A stretch of 64,000 bases of DNA from Erwinia sp. S63 (GTDB lineage Bacteria > Pseudomonadota > Gammaproteobacteria > Enterobacterales > Enterobacteriaceae): the NCBI RefSeq assembly GCF_016625195.1, contig NZ_JACVUP010000013.1:1-64000 (forward strand), written 5' to 3'. This document shows, piece by piece, positions 22,962-33,080 of this stretch. The position numbers and the translations under genes are program-made. Under the pieces are notes generated by a model that was given only the letters and a program-made list of their open reading frames with translations, was not told the origin of the DNA and did no database searches. Each line of letters opens with the position of its first letter. Position 1 is the first letter of the stretch.

Positions 22962-22987
22962 CGGGCTGGCAAAGTGAGCCAGCCCGT
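22962..22987. terminator. bidirectional terminator-like hairpin, yjfP / small ORF
   Basis: Stem CGGGCTGGC/GCCAGCCCG with loop AAAGTGA between two convergent genes. Flanking U-runs are weak, so efficiency is uncertain. Confidence 0.55.
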
Positions 22988-23000
22988 TACGTCATCCGAT

Positions 23001-23207
23001 TTACAGTTGTGAAGAAAGACGATCTGCTGCACTGGTATTCGCACTGACTGGGTTACTGCCAGGCGCATCCAGCCGGTTGACATAGACATAGCCTGAAGCC
23101 GCATTGCTGCTGTTACTTCTCATCTGCTGCGCGTAGTCAGCGGAGCTGGCGAAAGCGGGTGGAGACAGGAAGAGACCCAGTAAAGTGGCGAAAATGATGG
23201 TTTTCAT
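23001..23207 (-). CDS. small exported protein of unknown function
   Basis: 68 aa. A classical signal peptide (MKTIIFATLLGLFLSPPAFA, cleavage after AFA) leaves a mature peptide of about 48 residues rich in Ser, Asn and Ala (QMRSNSSNAASGY, NRLDAPGSNPVSAN), probably unstructured and periplasmic or secreted. No cysteine and no lipobox. GAGGAG lies eight bases before the ATG and a hairpin follows the stop, which supports a real gene. I do not recognise the family. It is not in this position in E. coli. Confidence 0.7.
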   Translation of the reverse strand: MKTIIFATLLGLFLSPPAFASSADYAQQMRSNSSNAASGYVYVNRLDAPGSNPVSANTSAADRLSSQL

Positions 23208-23431
23208 ATTCGACTCCTCACTCCAGGGATTGCACTCTCAGACGCCGCGAATAAGCCAAACCGTTGCGCCTGTAAATAGTTTAGTTCTTCGCCACATTGA
23301 TGCCAGATCGCCCTGTTGAACGCCTCCATCAGCAATTTTGAATAAACCCTCGCTAACCTGCTGAATCTTAATCCTTAGCACAAAAGGTGCGCTTAACTGG
23401 CATGACCCACGCGATTTGATGAATTGTGCGC
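23208..23431. other. gene-free stretch upstream of the rpsF promoter
   Basis: Together with the rpsF promoter and leader this forms a 383-bp gap. Apart from the promoter of the small exported protein (not resolved) I see no gene, tRNA or repeat in these 224 bases. Confidence 0.6.
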
Positions 23432-23460
23432 TTGAGTTTCCAGGGGGACGCCAGTATGAT
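23432..23460 (+). promoter_or_regulatory. sigma-70 promoter of the rpsF operon
   Basis: TTGAGT at 23432-23437 and TATGAT at 23455-23460 with 17-base spacing. Transcription would start near 23467, giving a leader of about 124 bases before rpsF. Confidence 0.75.
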
Positions 23461-23466
23461 TACGCG

Positions 23467-23986
<520 letters not shown>

Positions 23987-23992
23987 TCCGAC

Positions 23993-24542
<550 letters not shown>

Positions 24543-24569
24543 TTGGTAGTTGTCCATTAACGACTTTAA

Positions 24570-25031
<462 letters not shown>

Positions 25032-25050
25032 TTTTTTACTCGGTAACGCG

Positions 25051-25080
25051 AAAACGCCGGCCATGTGCCGGCGTTTTTGT
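25051..25080. terminator. terminator between rplI and ytfB
   Basis: Stem AAAACGCCGGC/GCCGGCGTTTT with CATGT loop, 25051-25077. A on the left arm and T on the right make it bidirectional for the convergent rplI and ytfB. Confidence 0.9.
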
Positions 25081-25089
25081 TTCTGCGGT

Positions 25090-25746
25090 TTACTGGGCGC
25101 GGATAAAGCTGCCGTCTGGCTGGCGAGTAAATAACACCGGGCCGTTGCTGCTATCCACCGTTAATCCTGTCACCACGCCTTGCGCGTTCTGACGAACCTT
25201 TACCTGCTGGCCATTCTTCAGTGCGCTAAGCGGCTGATCGTCGCCCTCGACGCGTGCCATCGCGAACACATCATTCACCGGCAGATTATTGTCGCGGAAC
25301 AACTGTGCCAGCGTCTGACCTGACGCCACCGTGTAGTTATGCCATTCGCCCTGAGAATCGGTTTTCGGCTGGGCGTTCTGCGGCTGCTTGTTATCGTAAA
25401 TCTCTGCCTGTAACGGCACCTCTTTGCTGCTGTTATCTGCCGGGCGCTCAATGGGATATTGCGGCGTACTGCTCGGCCAGAGAAACGCTAATAGCAGAAC
25501 CAGTAAGGCAATCACAATGCCACGGCGATGGAAGGCCGGTAGCGGGTTCATCCAGCGCACATCATCCAGTAGATGCCAGACGCGCAGCAGCACGGCGGGA
25601 ACGCGGGAAGGGGTATCAGAAGCCATTCGTGAATCCTCCTCGCTGGCGGCCTTGCGCGAAAATTGCGGCAGCCAACGTTGCAACCTCGATAAAGTAAAAG
25701 CACGCGGTGCGCGCGTCCTGCGGCGTCGTGGGGCGATCTGGCCCAT
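25090..25746 (-). CDS. ytfB: OapA-family cell-division protein YtfB
   Basis: Inner-membrane protein with a LysM-like OapA domain that binds glycans; E. coli YtfB localises to the septum. Basic cytosolic N-terminus, the WMNPLPAFHRRG motif, one membrane helix (about 74-92), a Pro/Gln-rich periplasmic linker and the C-terminal OapA domain (about 130-218, ending VLFTRQPDGSFIRAQ). 218 aa from the ATG at 25746. An internal ATG at 25626 has a stronger ribosome site (GAGGAGG) and would give 178 aa starting nearer the E. coli N-terminus, so the start is uncertain. Convergent with rplI. Confidence 0.88.
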   Translation of the reverse strand: MGQIAPRRRRTRAPRAFTLSRLQRWLPQFSRKAASEEDSRMASDTPSRVPAVLLRVWHLLDDVRWMNPLPAFHRRGIVIALLVLLLAFLWPSSTPQYPIERPADNSSKEVPLQAEIYDNKQPQNAQPKTDSQGEWHNYTVASGQTLAQLFRDNNLPVNDVFAMARVEGDDQPLSALKNGQQVKVRQNAQGVVTGLTVDSSNGPVLFTRQPDGSFIRAQ

Positions 25747-25960
25747 GTATTCTCTCTTTCTTAGCGCTGTGCGACGAAAACGTTGCCACAGCTATAGTAT
25801 GGGCAATGCGGGCGCGAAGTGCCTGCCAGCATTGAAAAATTTGACCTGCGTATTGTTTCTCTTTCACTGGTAAATGTCATCTGCGGCGCTGCAGATTTTA
25901 CGCCAGCCGCCTGCGCTGTTATGCTGCCGTTTCTATTTTCTCCGGGATTAAGGAATCAAG

Positions 25961-26581
25961 ATGACCACCCCTTCATTCGACAGCGTCGAATCACAAGCAA
26001 GTTACGGTATCGGTTTACAGGTCGGCCAGCAGCTGCAGGAATCTGGACTGCAGGGCCTGCAGCCAGAAGCACTGCTCGCGGGTCTGCGCGACGCGCTGGA
26101 AGGGAACTCACCGGCTGTGCCTGTTGACGTGGTACATCGCGCGCTGCGTGAAGTGCACGAACGTGCAGAAGGCGTGCGTCGTGAGCGTGTGGAAGCGATG
26201 GCTGCTGATGGCCATAAATTCCTGGAGCAGAACGCCCAGCGTGAAGGCGTGAGCAGCACGGAATCTGGTTTACAGTTCAGCGTGATCACTCAAGGCGATG
26301 GCCCAATCCCATCGCGTCAGGATCGTGTCCGTGTGCACTACACTGGCAAGCTGATCGACGGCACGGTGTTTGATAGCTCAGTGGCGCGTGGCGAACCGGC
26401 TGAATTCCCGGTAAGCGGCGTGATCGCGGGCTGGATTGAAGCGCTGACCCTGATGCCAGTGGGTTCTAAGTGGGAATTAGTGATTCCACAAAACCTCGCC
26501 TACGGCGAACGCGGTGCTGGCGCATCCATCCCGCCATTCAGCACCCTGGTGTTCGAAGTCGAGCTGCTGGAAATTCTGTAA
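25961..26581 (+). CDS. fklB: FKBP-type peptidyl-prolyl isomerase FklB (FKBP22)
   Basis: V-shaped dimeric cis-trans prolyl isomerase. N-terminal dimerisation helices (about 1-95) and C-terminal FKBP domain (about 105-206) with [27 protein letters not shown] and [23 protein letters not shown] (key stretches only). 206 aa, the E. coli length, no signal peptide. ATTAAGGAATCAAG precedes the ATG. Ends at a strong terminator. Confidence 0.96.
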   Translation: MTTPSFDSVESQASYGIGLQVGQQLQESGLQGLQPEALLAGLRDALEGNSPAVPVDVVHRALREVHERAEGVRRERVEAMAADGHKFLEQNAQREGVSSTESGLQFSVITQGDGPIPSRQDRVRVHYTGKLIDGTVFDSSVARGEPAEFPVSGVIAGWIEALTLMPVGSKWELVIPQNLAYGERGAGASIPPFSTLVFEVELLEIL

Positions 26582-26600
26582 TCATTCAGCACTTCATTAA

Positions 26601-26626
26601 AACCGGCATAAATGCCGGTTTTTTTG
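26601..26626 (+). terminator. Rho-independent terminator after fklB
   Basis: Stem AACCGGCAT/ATGCCGGTT with AA loop, followed by TTTTTG. Confidence 0.9.
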
Positions 26627-26673
26627 TTTGTAAATCTGGCTGATCTTTACCCGATTGGCTAATACAATGAGCG

Positions 26674-26685
26674 AATCGAACGATT
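26674..26685. promoter_or_regulatory. palindrome upstream of the toxin-antitoxin pair
   Basis: AATCG-AA-CGATT lies 18 bases before the antitoxin ATG. Phd/YefM antitoxins normally repress their own promoter through such palindromes, so this is a candidate operator. Confidence 0.4.
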
Positions 26686-26702
26686 TAAGCGGAAGGTGCG
26701 AT

Positions 26703-26951
26703 ATGTATCTACTCTCTGCCAACGAAGCTAAAACACAATTTGGGGATATGCTTCTCAAAGCTCAGCGTGAACCGGTACAAATCAGTCGGAACGGAAAACC
26801 TGTCGCCGTTGTCATATCTGCTGAAGAGTTTCAGGCAATTGAACTCATGAAGCAGCAGTTTTTGCAGGAAAAAATTGCCCGAGCCAGAGAAGACGTTGCC
26901 AACGGACGACTGACCGACGGTGAAACATTTTTCAATCAACTACTGGATTAA
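26703..26951 (+). CDS. Phd/YefM-type antitoxin
   Basis: 82 aa. The N-terminal DNA-binding and dimerisation domain is typical of the family: SANEAKTQFGDMLLKAQREPVQISRNGKPVAVVISAEEF (key residues NEAK, GD, I.rNGkpvAVv). The charged C-terminal half should fold on the toxin. I use the ATG at 26703 with GGAAGGTG upstream; a TTG 48 bases earlier is in frame but adds an unrelated leader. Its stop is directly followed by the toxin ATG. E. coli has cycA-ytfEF-qorBA here. Confidence 0.88.
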   Translation: MYLLSANEAKTQFGDMLLKAQREPVQISRNGKPVAVVISAEEFQAIELMKQQFLQEKIARAREDVANGRLTDGETFFNQLLD

Positions 26952-27257
26952 ATGGCCAAATTTCAGCTCACGGATGAAGCGCGGCAGGATCTTGTCGATA
27001 TTCGTCAGTTCACCTTGCAGCACTGGGGCGAAGCGCAGTCTCATCAATACTTGAGACGTTTGCAGCACACATTGCACACGCTGTCTGAACTACCGACGAT
27101 GGGGATCAGCAGAGCGTCCGATCTCGCCGAAGGTGTACTCAGTTTTCCCTTTGTGAGTCATATGATTTATTACCAGGCAATCCAACAGGGGATTATTGTG
27201 CTCGCGGTGATGCATCAAAGCCGGGTGCCCTCCCTTCATTTGGCAGCCCGGCTATAG
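26952..27257 (+). CDS. ParE/RelE-superfamily toxin
   Basis: 101 aa. The N-terminal LTDEARQDLVDIRQFTLQHWG block (noted by key residues) and the SHMIYYQ strand with a conserved C-terminal R are typical of the ParE branch, whose studied members poison DNA gyrase; RelE-type mRNA cleavage is less likely because the usual catalytic Lys/Arg/Tyr set is not obvious. Zero spacing from the antitoxin implies coupled translation. Four bases separate its stop from that of the convergent cpdB. Activity has not been shown. Confidence 0.85.
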   Translation: MAKFQLTDEARQDLVDIRQFTLQHWGEAQSHQYLRRLQHTLHTLSELPTMGISRASDLAEGVLSFPFVSHMIYYQAIQQGIIVLAVMHQSRVPSLHLAARL

Positions 27258-27261
27258 CCTA

Positions 27262-29208
27262 TTACTGCTTCTGCAAATCCACCCGCCAAATCGCAAAGCC
27301 GATCTCGTCACTGCCCATGGCTTTCATCGGATAATCAGCGTACTTCTCAATAAACTGCGTGGCTTTCTCGCCCGGTGCCGTTTCAAAGCGAATATCCAGC
27401 GGCGTATCACTGTGAATCGGCGCTAAACGCCAGTTATGATCGGCCTGCGGTTTCACTTCGCCGTTTACTTTGGTTTCGCTGCTGATATAAGCCGCGACCA
27501 CTGAACGGTTCTCATCTGGTGAAGCAAACGCCACGTATTTATCGCCGGTGCCGGCAAACTTCCCGCCGTAAGCACGATAGTTGTTAGTGGCGACGAGGAA
27601 TACCGCATTAGGGTCGATGGGCTTACCCTGCCATGTCAGATCCTTAATGCGTGAAGCGTCTTTATTAATCAACGTACATTCGCCGTCATAGCGTGCAGGC
27701 TGCGTCACATCGATTTGGTAATCGACGCCATCAATCACGTCGAAGTTGTAGGTGCGGAAATCCCAGTTAATTAGCGCTTGCGGTTTACTGCTGTGCGGAT
27801 CGATCTGATTAAACTGCGCGGCTGAGCATTCCAGCCACTCTCTCACCTGTGCACCTGTGACTTTCATCACCACCAGAGTATTCGGATAAAGATACAGATC
27901 GGCGGCATTGCGGAAGGTCAGCTCACCTTTCTCTACTTCGGTATAGCTGGCGGGATCGTTTTTACGCCCACCGGCTTTAAACGGTGCGGCAGCCGAAAGC
28001 ACTGGCAGGCGGCCGAGATCGGGATCGCCCTGAATAAAGTGCTCAACATAGGCGCGCTGGGCATTATTTACGATCTGCACAGTGGGATCGTCCTGCACCA
28101 GCGACAGGTAGCTGTACATCACATCGGCGGATTTACCGATAGGCTTAGCAACAAACTCACGCGTGGCACGGTGATCCTGCTCCAGCACTTTCACCAGACC
28201 GCTGTCTTCTGCGGCCAGTGATTTTTTAGCAACCGGATCGTATATGGGCCGCGCTTCAGCCTTGCCCTGCGTGACCTGCCACTTGCCGCCTTCGTTATTC
28301 AGTACCAGATCGACCACGCCGAGATGATCGCCCCACATGCCGGGCATCACTGCCGGAACACCGTTCAGCGTGCCTTGAGCAATGTCAGCGCCTTTAATGG
28401 CTGCGAACTCTTTGCTGGGGAACACCGCATGCGCGTGACCAAACATAATGGCGTCAATCCCCGGCACCTGGCTGAGGTAGTAGACGGAATTCTCTGCCAT
28501 GGCGTGATAAGGCTCACTGTTTAAACCTGAGTGGGGGATGGCGATGATTATTTCAGCACCTTTTGCGCGCATTTCCGGCACATAGCGCTTCGCTGTTTCC
28601 GTGATGTCATCAACGCGCACTTTGCCCTGCAGATTGTTGCGATCCCACACCATAATCTGCGGTGGAACGAAGCCGATGTAGCCAATTTTTAAGCGATGCG
28701 GGTTACCGCTGCGGTCGGTAACGGTGGTTTCTTTGATGAGATAGGGGTTAAACAGCGGTTTTCCGCTCTTTTCATCGATAATGTTGGCATTCACATAGGG
28801 AAAGCGTGCCCCGGCAATCGCTTTCTGCAGATAGGGTAAGCCGTAATTGAATTCGTGATTGCCTAAGTTGCCCACCGCGTAATCCAGCGTGTTCATCGCT
28901 TTATATACCGGATGCACATCGCCTTTTTTCAGCCCCTTAGCGGCCATGTAATCGCCTAACGGACTGCCCTGAATGATGTCGCCGTTATCGACCAGCACAC
29001 TGTTTTTTGCTTCTGCGCGTGCCTGTTGAATCAGCGTGGCGGTGCGCACCAGGCCAAATTTCTCAGTTGGTGTGTCTTTGTAGTAATCGAAATCCATCAT
29101 ATTACTGTGCAGATCGGTGGTTTCCAGAATGCGCAGATCCACTGTAGCGGCTTGCACCGTGGCCGCCGTCACACACAGCGCCAGTAACGACATGCTCGCT
29201 TTGAACAT
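27262..29208 (-). CDS. cpdB: 2',3'-cyclic-nucleotide 2'-phosphodiesterase/3'-nucleotidase CpdB
   Basis: Periplasmic bifunctional enzyme scavenging nucleotides: opens 2',3'-cyclic NMPs to 3'-NMPs and dephosphorylates these. Signal peptide of about 20 residues (ending TVQA), calcineurin-like metallophosphatase domain (about 22-320, with [39 protein letters not shown]) and 5'-nucleotidase C-terminal domain (about 370-560). 648 aa (E. coli 647). Divergent from cysQ, convergent with the toxin gene. Confidence 0.95.
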   Translation of the reverse strand: MFKASMSLLALCVTAATVQAATVDLRILETTDLHSNMMDFDYYKDTPTEKFGLVRTATLIQQARAEAKNSVLVDNGDIIQGSPLGDYMAAKGLKKGDVHPVYKAMNTLDYAVGNLGNHEFNYGLPYLQKAIAGARFPYVNANIIDEKSGKPLFNPYLIKETTVTDRSGNPHRLKIGYIGFVPPQIMVWDRNNLQGKVRVDDITETAKRYVPEMRAKGAEIIIAIPHSGLNSEPYHAMAENSVYYLSQVPGIDAIMFGHAHAVFPSKEFAAIKGADIAQGTLNGVPAVMPGMWGDHLGVVDLVLNNEGGKWQVTQGKAEARPIYDPVAKKSLAAEDSGLVKVLEQDHRATREFVAKPIGKSADVMYSYLSLVQDDPTVQIVNNAQRAYVEHFIQGDPDLGRLPVLSAAAPFKAGGRKNDPASYTEVEKGELTFRNAADLYLYPNTLVVMKVTGAQVREWLECSAAQFNQIDPHSSKPQALINWDFRTYNFDVIDGVDYQIDVTQPARYDGECTLINKDASRIKDLTWQGKPIDPNAVFLVATNNYRAYGGKFAGTGDKYVAFASPDENRSVVAAYISSETKVNGEVKPQADHNWRLAPIHSDTPLDIRFETAPGEKATQFIEKYADYPMKAMGSDEIGFAIWRVDLQKQ

Positions 29209-29281
29209 GATTTGCTCCTTGTCTGATCTAATGGGCCTCTCAAAATAATGTAAAACAATGACGAATTATCATTTCAATTTG

Positions 29282-29308
29282 TGATGTGTCTCAGGCTTTC
29301 ACACATCA
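29282..29308. repeat. inverted repeat in the cpdB-cysQ divergent region
   Basis: TGATGTGT and ACACATCA, 8-bp perfect arms separated by 11 bases, in the 293-bp gap between the divergent genes. Spacing does not fit CRP. Could be an operator for cpdB; no factor can be named. Confidence 0.35.
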
Positions 29309-29501
29309 GCAGGCTTCGCTGTCCGCTAAAAAGGGATTCAGTATCACGCCATAGCCGCCAACCTTGAACTATGGTATTGATAATCATATAGATTGCCGTT
29401 TCAGACAGTTCAGCCGCAGAGCATCGGGACACAACTGCTAAAATGTGTAGAGGTGAGCTGTTGATGTCTGACAGGCAGAATCAGCGGAAAAGAGGTGAAT
29501 A

Positions 29502-30248
29502 ATGTTAGATAAAATTAGCCAACTGGCGCGTGAAGCAGGCGATGCGATTATGCATGTCTATGCGGGTGAGCAGCCGATGGATGTGACGCGCAAGTCAGAT
29601 GATTCGCCGGTAACGGCTGCCGATCTCGCGGCGCACAAAGTCATCGTTGAAGGGTTGGCCGCGCTATCTCCCGAAGTGCCGGTGTTATCAGAGGAAGATC
29701 CGCCGAGCTGGGCGGTGCGCCAGAACTGGAAAAAATATTGGCTGGTGGATCCGCTGGATGGCACCAAAGAGTTCATCAAGCGCAACGGTGAATTCACCGT
29801 CAATATTGCCCTGATTGAAAACGGTAAGCCGGTGTTAGGTGTGGTCTATGCGCCCGCGTTGGGTGTGATGTATTCGGCAGCAGAAGGCAAAGCCTGGAAA
29901 GAAGAGGGCGGCCATAAGACGCAAATTCAGGTGCGCGAGGCGCGTCCACTGCTGGTAGTTGTCAGCCGCTCGCATGCGGATAAAGATGAAGAGCTGAAAG
30001 AGTATCTGACACAGTTAGGCGAACATCAAACCACGGCAATTGGCTCTTCACTGAAATTCTGTCTGGTGGCGGAAGGCAAAGCGCAGCTCTATCCGCGCTT
30101 CGGGCCAACCAATATTTGGGATACCGGAGCAGGTCATGCGGTGGCGATTGCGGCGGGAGCCCACGTGCATGACTGGCAAGGCAAAACTCTCGACTACACG
30201 CCGCGCGAATCCTTCCTGAATCCGGGTTTCCGCGTCTCGCTTTTTTAG
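29502..30248 (+). CDS. cysQ: 3'(2'),5'-bisphosphate nucleotidase CysQ
   Basis: Magnesium-dependent, lithium-sensitive phosphatase that hydrolyses 3'-phosphoadenosine 5'-phosphate to AMP, controlling PAP pools in sulfate assimilation; membrane-associated in E. coli. Inositol monophosphatase fold with the metal motifs [15 protein letters not shown] and [10 protein letters not shown]. 248 aa (E. coli 246). GAGGTG precedes the ATG. Confidence 0.96.
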   Translation: MLDKISQLAREAGDAIMHVYAGEQPMDVTRKSDDSPVTAADLAAHKVIVEGLAALSPEVPVLSEEDPPSWAVRQNWKKYWLVDPLDGTKEFIKRNGEFTVNIALIENGKPVLGVVYAPALGVMYSAAEGKAWKEEGGHKTQIQVREARPLLVVVSRSHADKDEELKEYLTQLGEHQTTAIGSSLKFCLVAEGKAQLYPRFGPTNIWDTGAGHAVAIAAGAHVHDWQGKTLDYTPRESFLNPGFRVSLF

Positions 30249-30275
30249 TTCCTGACGCGCAACTTGCGAAAGCAA

Positions 30276-30358
30276 CCTATGTTTTCGTTGCTCATTCCGG
30301 GATCAACAGAGAAATTCGCAGCCTGTGTTTTCGCTGTTAATTCCGGGATGAATACAGA
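30276..30358. repeat. two imperfect tandem copies of a 38-bp unit
   Basis: Copies begin at 30276 and 30322 (period 46): CCTRTGTTTTCGYTGYT, then ATTCCGGGAT and ACAGA. They lie between the convergent cysQ and ytfJ, followed at about 30378-30400 by AGGGTCGC/GCGACCT, a degenerate form of the GGGTCGCC palindrome. Origin unknown. Confidence 0.55.
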
Positions 30359-30405
30359 AGGCAAGCCTGGCAACACAGGGTCGCCATTGATAGCGACCTC
30401 CGTTT

Positions 30406-30960
30406 TTACTGCAACAACTCACGAATCAACGTCATCGCCTGCTGCACTTCATCCTGCGTGAGTGCCCCTTCTTTGGCGTAACGCACATGTCCGGTCTTAT
30501 CCAGCACCACAATCGTTGAGCCGCCTTTCTCCAGCTGCCAGACTTTACGCACGTTACCGTTGCTGTCGACGATAAATTGCGACCACGGATATTGCTGCTT
30601 GTTGCTCTCAATACTGCTGCGCACGAACATCCCCGTGCCGGGAATGGCATCATCGGTGTTCACAATGGTGGTGGTCTGATAGCGGTCGTGCGGAAACTTA
30701 GCCGCTTTGATCGCTTCAATCAGCGCGGCGTTCTGCTCTTTGGCCGAAGAGCGCCCGGCAATATGTAAGATGACACGCACTTTTCCACTCAGCTGCGCGC
30801 TATTCCACGGTTGGTAGCTAAACTTATCTTGTTGATAAAGTAACTCGCCCCTATCGCTCACGCCGACCGGCGGAACGCGATCGCCGATCTTAAAAGCATG
30901 AGCTGAGACAAGGCTGGGAACCAGCAGTGCCAGTGCTAACACAGAGTGTGCCAAACGCAT
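30406..30960 (-). CDS. ytfJ: periplasmic thioredoxin-fold protein YtfJ
   Basis: 184 aa, the E. coli length. Signal peptide (MRLAHSVLALALLVPSLVSA), then a thioredoxin/peroxiredoxin-like fold (KVRVILHIAGRSSAKEQN, SQFIVDSNGNVRKVWQLEKG). The CXXC motif of thioredoxins is absent and no cysteine is left in the mature part, so redox catalysis is unlikely; function unknown. Divergent from ytfK, as in E. coli. Confidence 0.9.
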   Translation of the reverse strand: MRLAHSVLALALLVPSLVSAHAFKIGDRVPPVGVSDRGELLYQQDKFSYQPWNSAQLSGKVRVILHIAGRSSAKEQNAALIEAIKAAKFPHDRYQTTTIVNTDDAIPGTGMFVRSSIESNKQQYPWSQFIVDSNGNVRKVWQLEKGGSTIVVLDKTGHVRYAKEGALTQDEVQQAMTLIRELLQ

Positions 30961-31273
30961 GGTGATGCTCCTTAGTGATCCGACCAGTTATTCATGTTTT
31001 TGCAATATTAGGCGTGGATGATGCGCCTGTCGCGATGAGTTAACAGCTTTGCAACCCACGCCACAATTCCTTAATGAGTGAAGGTTTATACTGGGTTTTG
31101 TGAACGTCATAACAGAGTGTTCTGTAATAATGTGTCAATTCAGTAAAAAATTCACCTTTTCGGAACATACGTAACGTTTGGTGTTCTATAGTTATGCCTC
31201 ATTTGCGCTTCATGGGTTCGTACCGGATTTGGCAACGACGAAGCGTAGTACATCTGTTCAGGAGTTAGACAGT
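30961..31273. other. ytfJ-ytfK divergent intergenic region
   Basis: 313 bp without a gene. It must carry the promoters of both genes. A stretch CTGTAATAATGTGTCAA at 31122-31138 resembles a PhoB box (E. coli ytfK is PhoB-activated) but its two half-sites are ten, not eleven, bases apart, so I do not assign it. Confidence 0.5.
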
Positions 31274-31480
31274 ATGAAAATCTTCCAGCGCTATAATCCG
31301 CTGCAAATTGCGAAATACGTAAAAACGCTTTTTAAAGGAAGGTTGTATATCAAGGATGTTGGCGCGTTTGAGTTCGATAAAGGCAAAGTGATGTTGCCCC
31401 GCGTCAAAGATAAACAGCACCTTAGCGTGATGTCCGAGATCAACCGCCAGGTCCTGCGGCTGCAAGCCGAGTACAACTAA
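31274..31480 (+). CDS. ytfK: DUF1107 stringent-response modulator YtfK
   Basis: 68 aa, the E. coli length and almost identical ([39 protein letters not shown]). In E. coli YtfK binds SpoT and shifts it towards (p)ppGpp synthesis during phosphate and fatty-acid starvation. ATG at 31274 has AGGAG upstream; a longer reading of 32 codons is not conserved. Convergent with ytfL, with a double hairpin between. Confidence 0.92.
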   Translation: MKIFQRYNPLQIAKYVKTLFKGRLYIKDVGAFEFDKGKVMLPRVKDKQHLSVMSEINRQVLRLQAEYN

Positions 31481-31484
31481 GCAG

Positions 31485-31516
31485 TAAAAAAAGGGCGCCA
31501 TATAATCAGGCGCCCT
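31485..31516 (-). terminator. terminator of ytfL (minus strand)
   Basis: Stem AGGGCGCC/GGCGCCCT around ATATAATCA; on the minus strand the hairpin is followed by a run of T (the AAAAAAA at 31485-31491). Confidence 0.8.
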
Positions 31517-31548
31517 GTAGCGGCGCGATTAATCGCGCCTTGTTTTTT
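31517..31548 (+). repeat. GTAG REP element doubling as ytfK terminator
   Basis: GTAG head, then the perfect 18-bp palindrome GGCGCGATTAATCGCGCC (31522-31539), then TTGTTTTTTT. The palindrome plus T-run would terminate ytfK transcripts. Same family as the copies at 50664, 50729 and 50778. Confidence 0.8.
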
Positions 31549-31562
31549 TCCGCCGCCCAGTA

Positions 31563-32900
31563 CTACGGCGACTCCAACTCATCAGTGGCGCTCTTCGTCA
31601 CACTCAGCACCGGTGGACGATCGTCAATACGCGTCACCAGCAGCTGATCGATGCGGTAACTGTCGATATCCACCACTTCAAACTTGTAACCTGAGAACTT
31701 GACGAAATCAGTGCGTTTCGGGATTTTGCGCAGCATGTACATCATGAAACCGCCAATAGTTTCATAGTTGCCGGACTGCGGGAAATCATCGATATCCAGC
31801 ACGCGCATCACGTCATCAATCGGAGTGCCGCCTTCAACCAGCCATGAGTTCTCATCACGCGCCACAATCTGCTCTTCCTGACCCTGGCCGACCAAATCAC
31901 CCATCAGCGTGGTCATCACGTCGTTGAGAGTAATGATCCCCACTACCAACGCGTATTCATTCATGATTACCGCGAAGTCTTCGCCCGCGGTTTTAAAGCT
32001 TTCCAGCGCCTCAGAGAGCGTCAGCGTATCCGGCACAATCAGCGCAGAACGAATCTGTACACCGCTGCTCAGCGTTAAGCTTTGATTGCCCAGCACGCGC
32101 AGCAGCAGCTCTTTGGAGTCGACATAACCGACGATATGATCGATGTCGCCATCGCACACAATGAACTTAGAGTGCGGATGCTGAGCGATTTTGGTTTTAA
32201 GGGTGTTTTCATCTTCGTGCAGATCAAACCACACCACGTTCTCACGTGAAGTCATGGAAGATGGCACGGTACGCGATTCCAGTTCAAACACGTTTTCGAT
32301 CAACTCGTGTTCCTGTTTACGCAGCACCCCCGCCAGCGCACCGGCTTCCACCACCGCGTAAATATCGTCGGAGGTGATGTCATCATTACGCACCATCGGC
32401 AATTTAAAGATGCGGAAGAACACGTTCGCCAGCCCGTTAAACAGCCACACCAGCGGGCGCATCACCAGCAAGCAGAAGCGCATCGGGTTGATGATGCGCA
32501 GCGCCACCGCTTCCGGCGCAATCATCCCCACACGCTTTGGCGTTAAATCGGCGAACAGAATAAACAGGCTGGTGACCACGGTGAAGGAACAGATAAAACT
32601 CAGTTGTTCGGCTATGTCGCTGGGAATAAATCGGCTGAACAGGCTGTTGAAGGCGGGAGAAAACGCGGCATCACCGACAATACCACCGAGGATGGCCACG
32701 GCATTGAGGCCAATCTGCACCACGGTGAAGAACATGCCAGGCTGTTCCTGCATTTTCAGCACGCGCTGCGCATTGATGTTGCCTTCATCGGCTAGCAGTT
32801 TAAGTTTGATCTTACGGGCAGCCGCCAGCGAGATCTCAGAAAGAGAAAAGAATGAACTGATCACAATCAGTAAAAGAATGACAAGTAAGCTATCGAGCAT
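31563..32900 (-). CDS. ytfL: CNNM/CorC-family inner-membrane protein YtfL (PaeA)
   Basis: 445 aa. N-terminal CNNM/DUF21 transmembrane domain (about 1-190, four hydrophobic segments), a CBS-domain pair (about 205-335) and a C-terminal CorC/HlyC transporter-associated domain (about 350-430). In E. coli and Salmonella this protein, named PaeA, protects against cadaverine and putrescine in stationary phase and is thought to export them. Preceded by an unusually long untranslated region (see 32901-33077). Confidence 0.9.
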   Translation of the reverse strand: MLDSLLVILLLIVISSFFSLSEISLAAARKIKLKLLADEGNINAQRVLKMQEQPGMFFTVVQIGLNAVAILGGIVGDAAFSPAFNSLFSRFIPSDIAEQLSFICSFTVVTSLFILFADLTPKRVGMIAPEAVALRIINPMRFCLLVMRPLVWLFNGLANVFFRIFKLPMVRNDDITSDDIYAVVEAGALAGVLRKQEHELIENVFELESRTVPSSMTSRENVVWFDLHEDENTLKTKIAQHPHSKFIVCDGDIDHIVGYVDSKELLLRVLGNQSLTLSSGVQIRSALIVPDTLTLSEALESFKTAGEDFAVIMNEYALVVGIITLNDVMTTLMGDLVGQGQEEQIVARDENSWLVEGGTPIDDVMRVLDIDDFPQSGNYETIGGFMMYMLRKIPKRTDFVKFSGYKFEVVDIDSYRIDQLLVTRIDDRPPVLSVTKSATDELESP

Positions 32901-33077
32901 AAAAGATCCGTTGGGTTAATCACTTGTCATTTTTGGCCTGGGCAGCGCAGGAGAACATCCAGTATTCGCCTGTCATACAGGGCTATCCGTGCCAAAAATG
33001 TCTGCGCCATTTCGACAAGGAACGTTAACGTCGGGGCAGAAAGGAAAGCAGGTCATGCCTGCTGGGTGCTGATTATA
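32901..33077 (-). promoter_or_regulatory. extended -10 promoter and ~165-nt leader of ytfL
   Basis: On the minus strand TGCTATAAT (33072-33080) is an extended -10; no good -35. Transcription from about 33065 gives a leader of some 165 bases with hairpins AGCAGG/CCTGCT (about 33047-33063) and GCCTGT/ACAGGC-like (about 32968-32984). No small ORF is convincing. Such a leader suggests post-transcriptional control. Confidence 0.45.
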
Positions 33078-33080
33078 GCA

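Noticed and set aside
31122..31138. PhoB-box-like sequence before ytfK
   Set aside because: Half-sites are ten rather than eleven bases apart and the match is partial.
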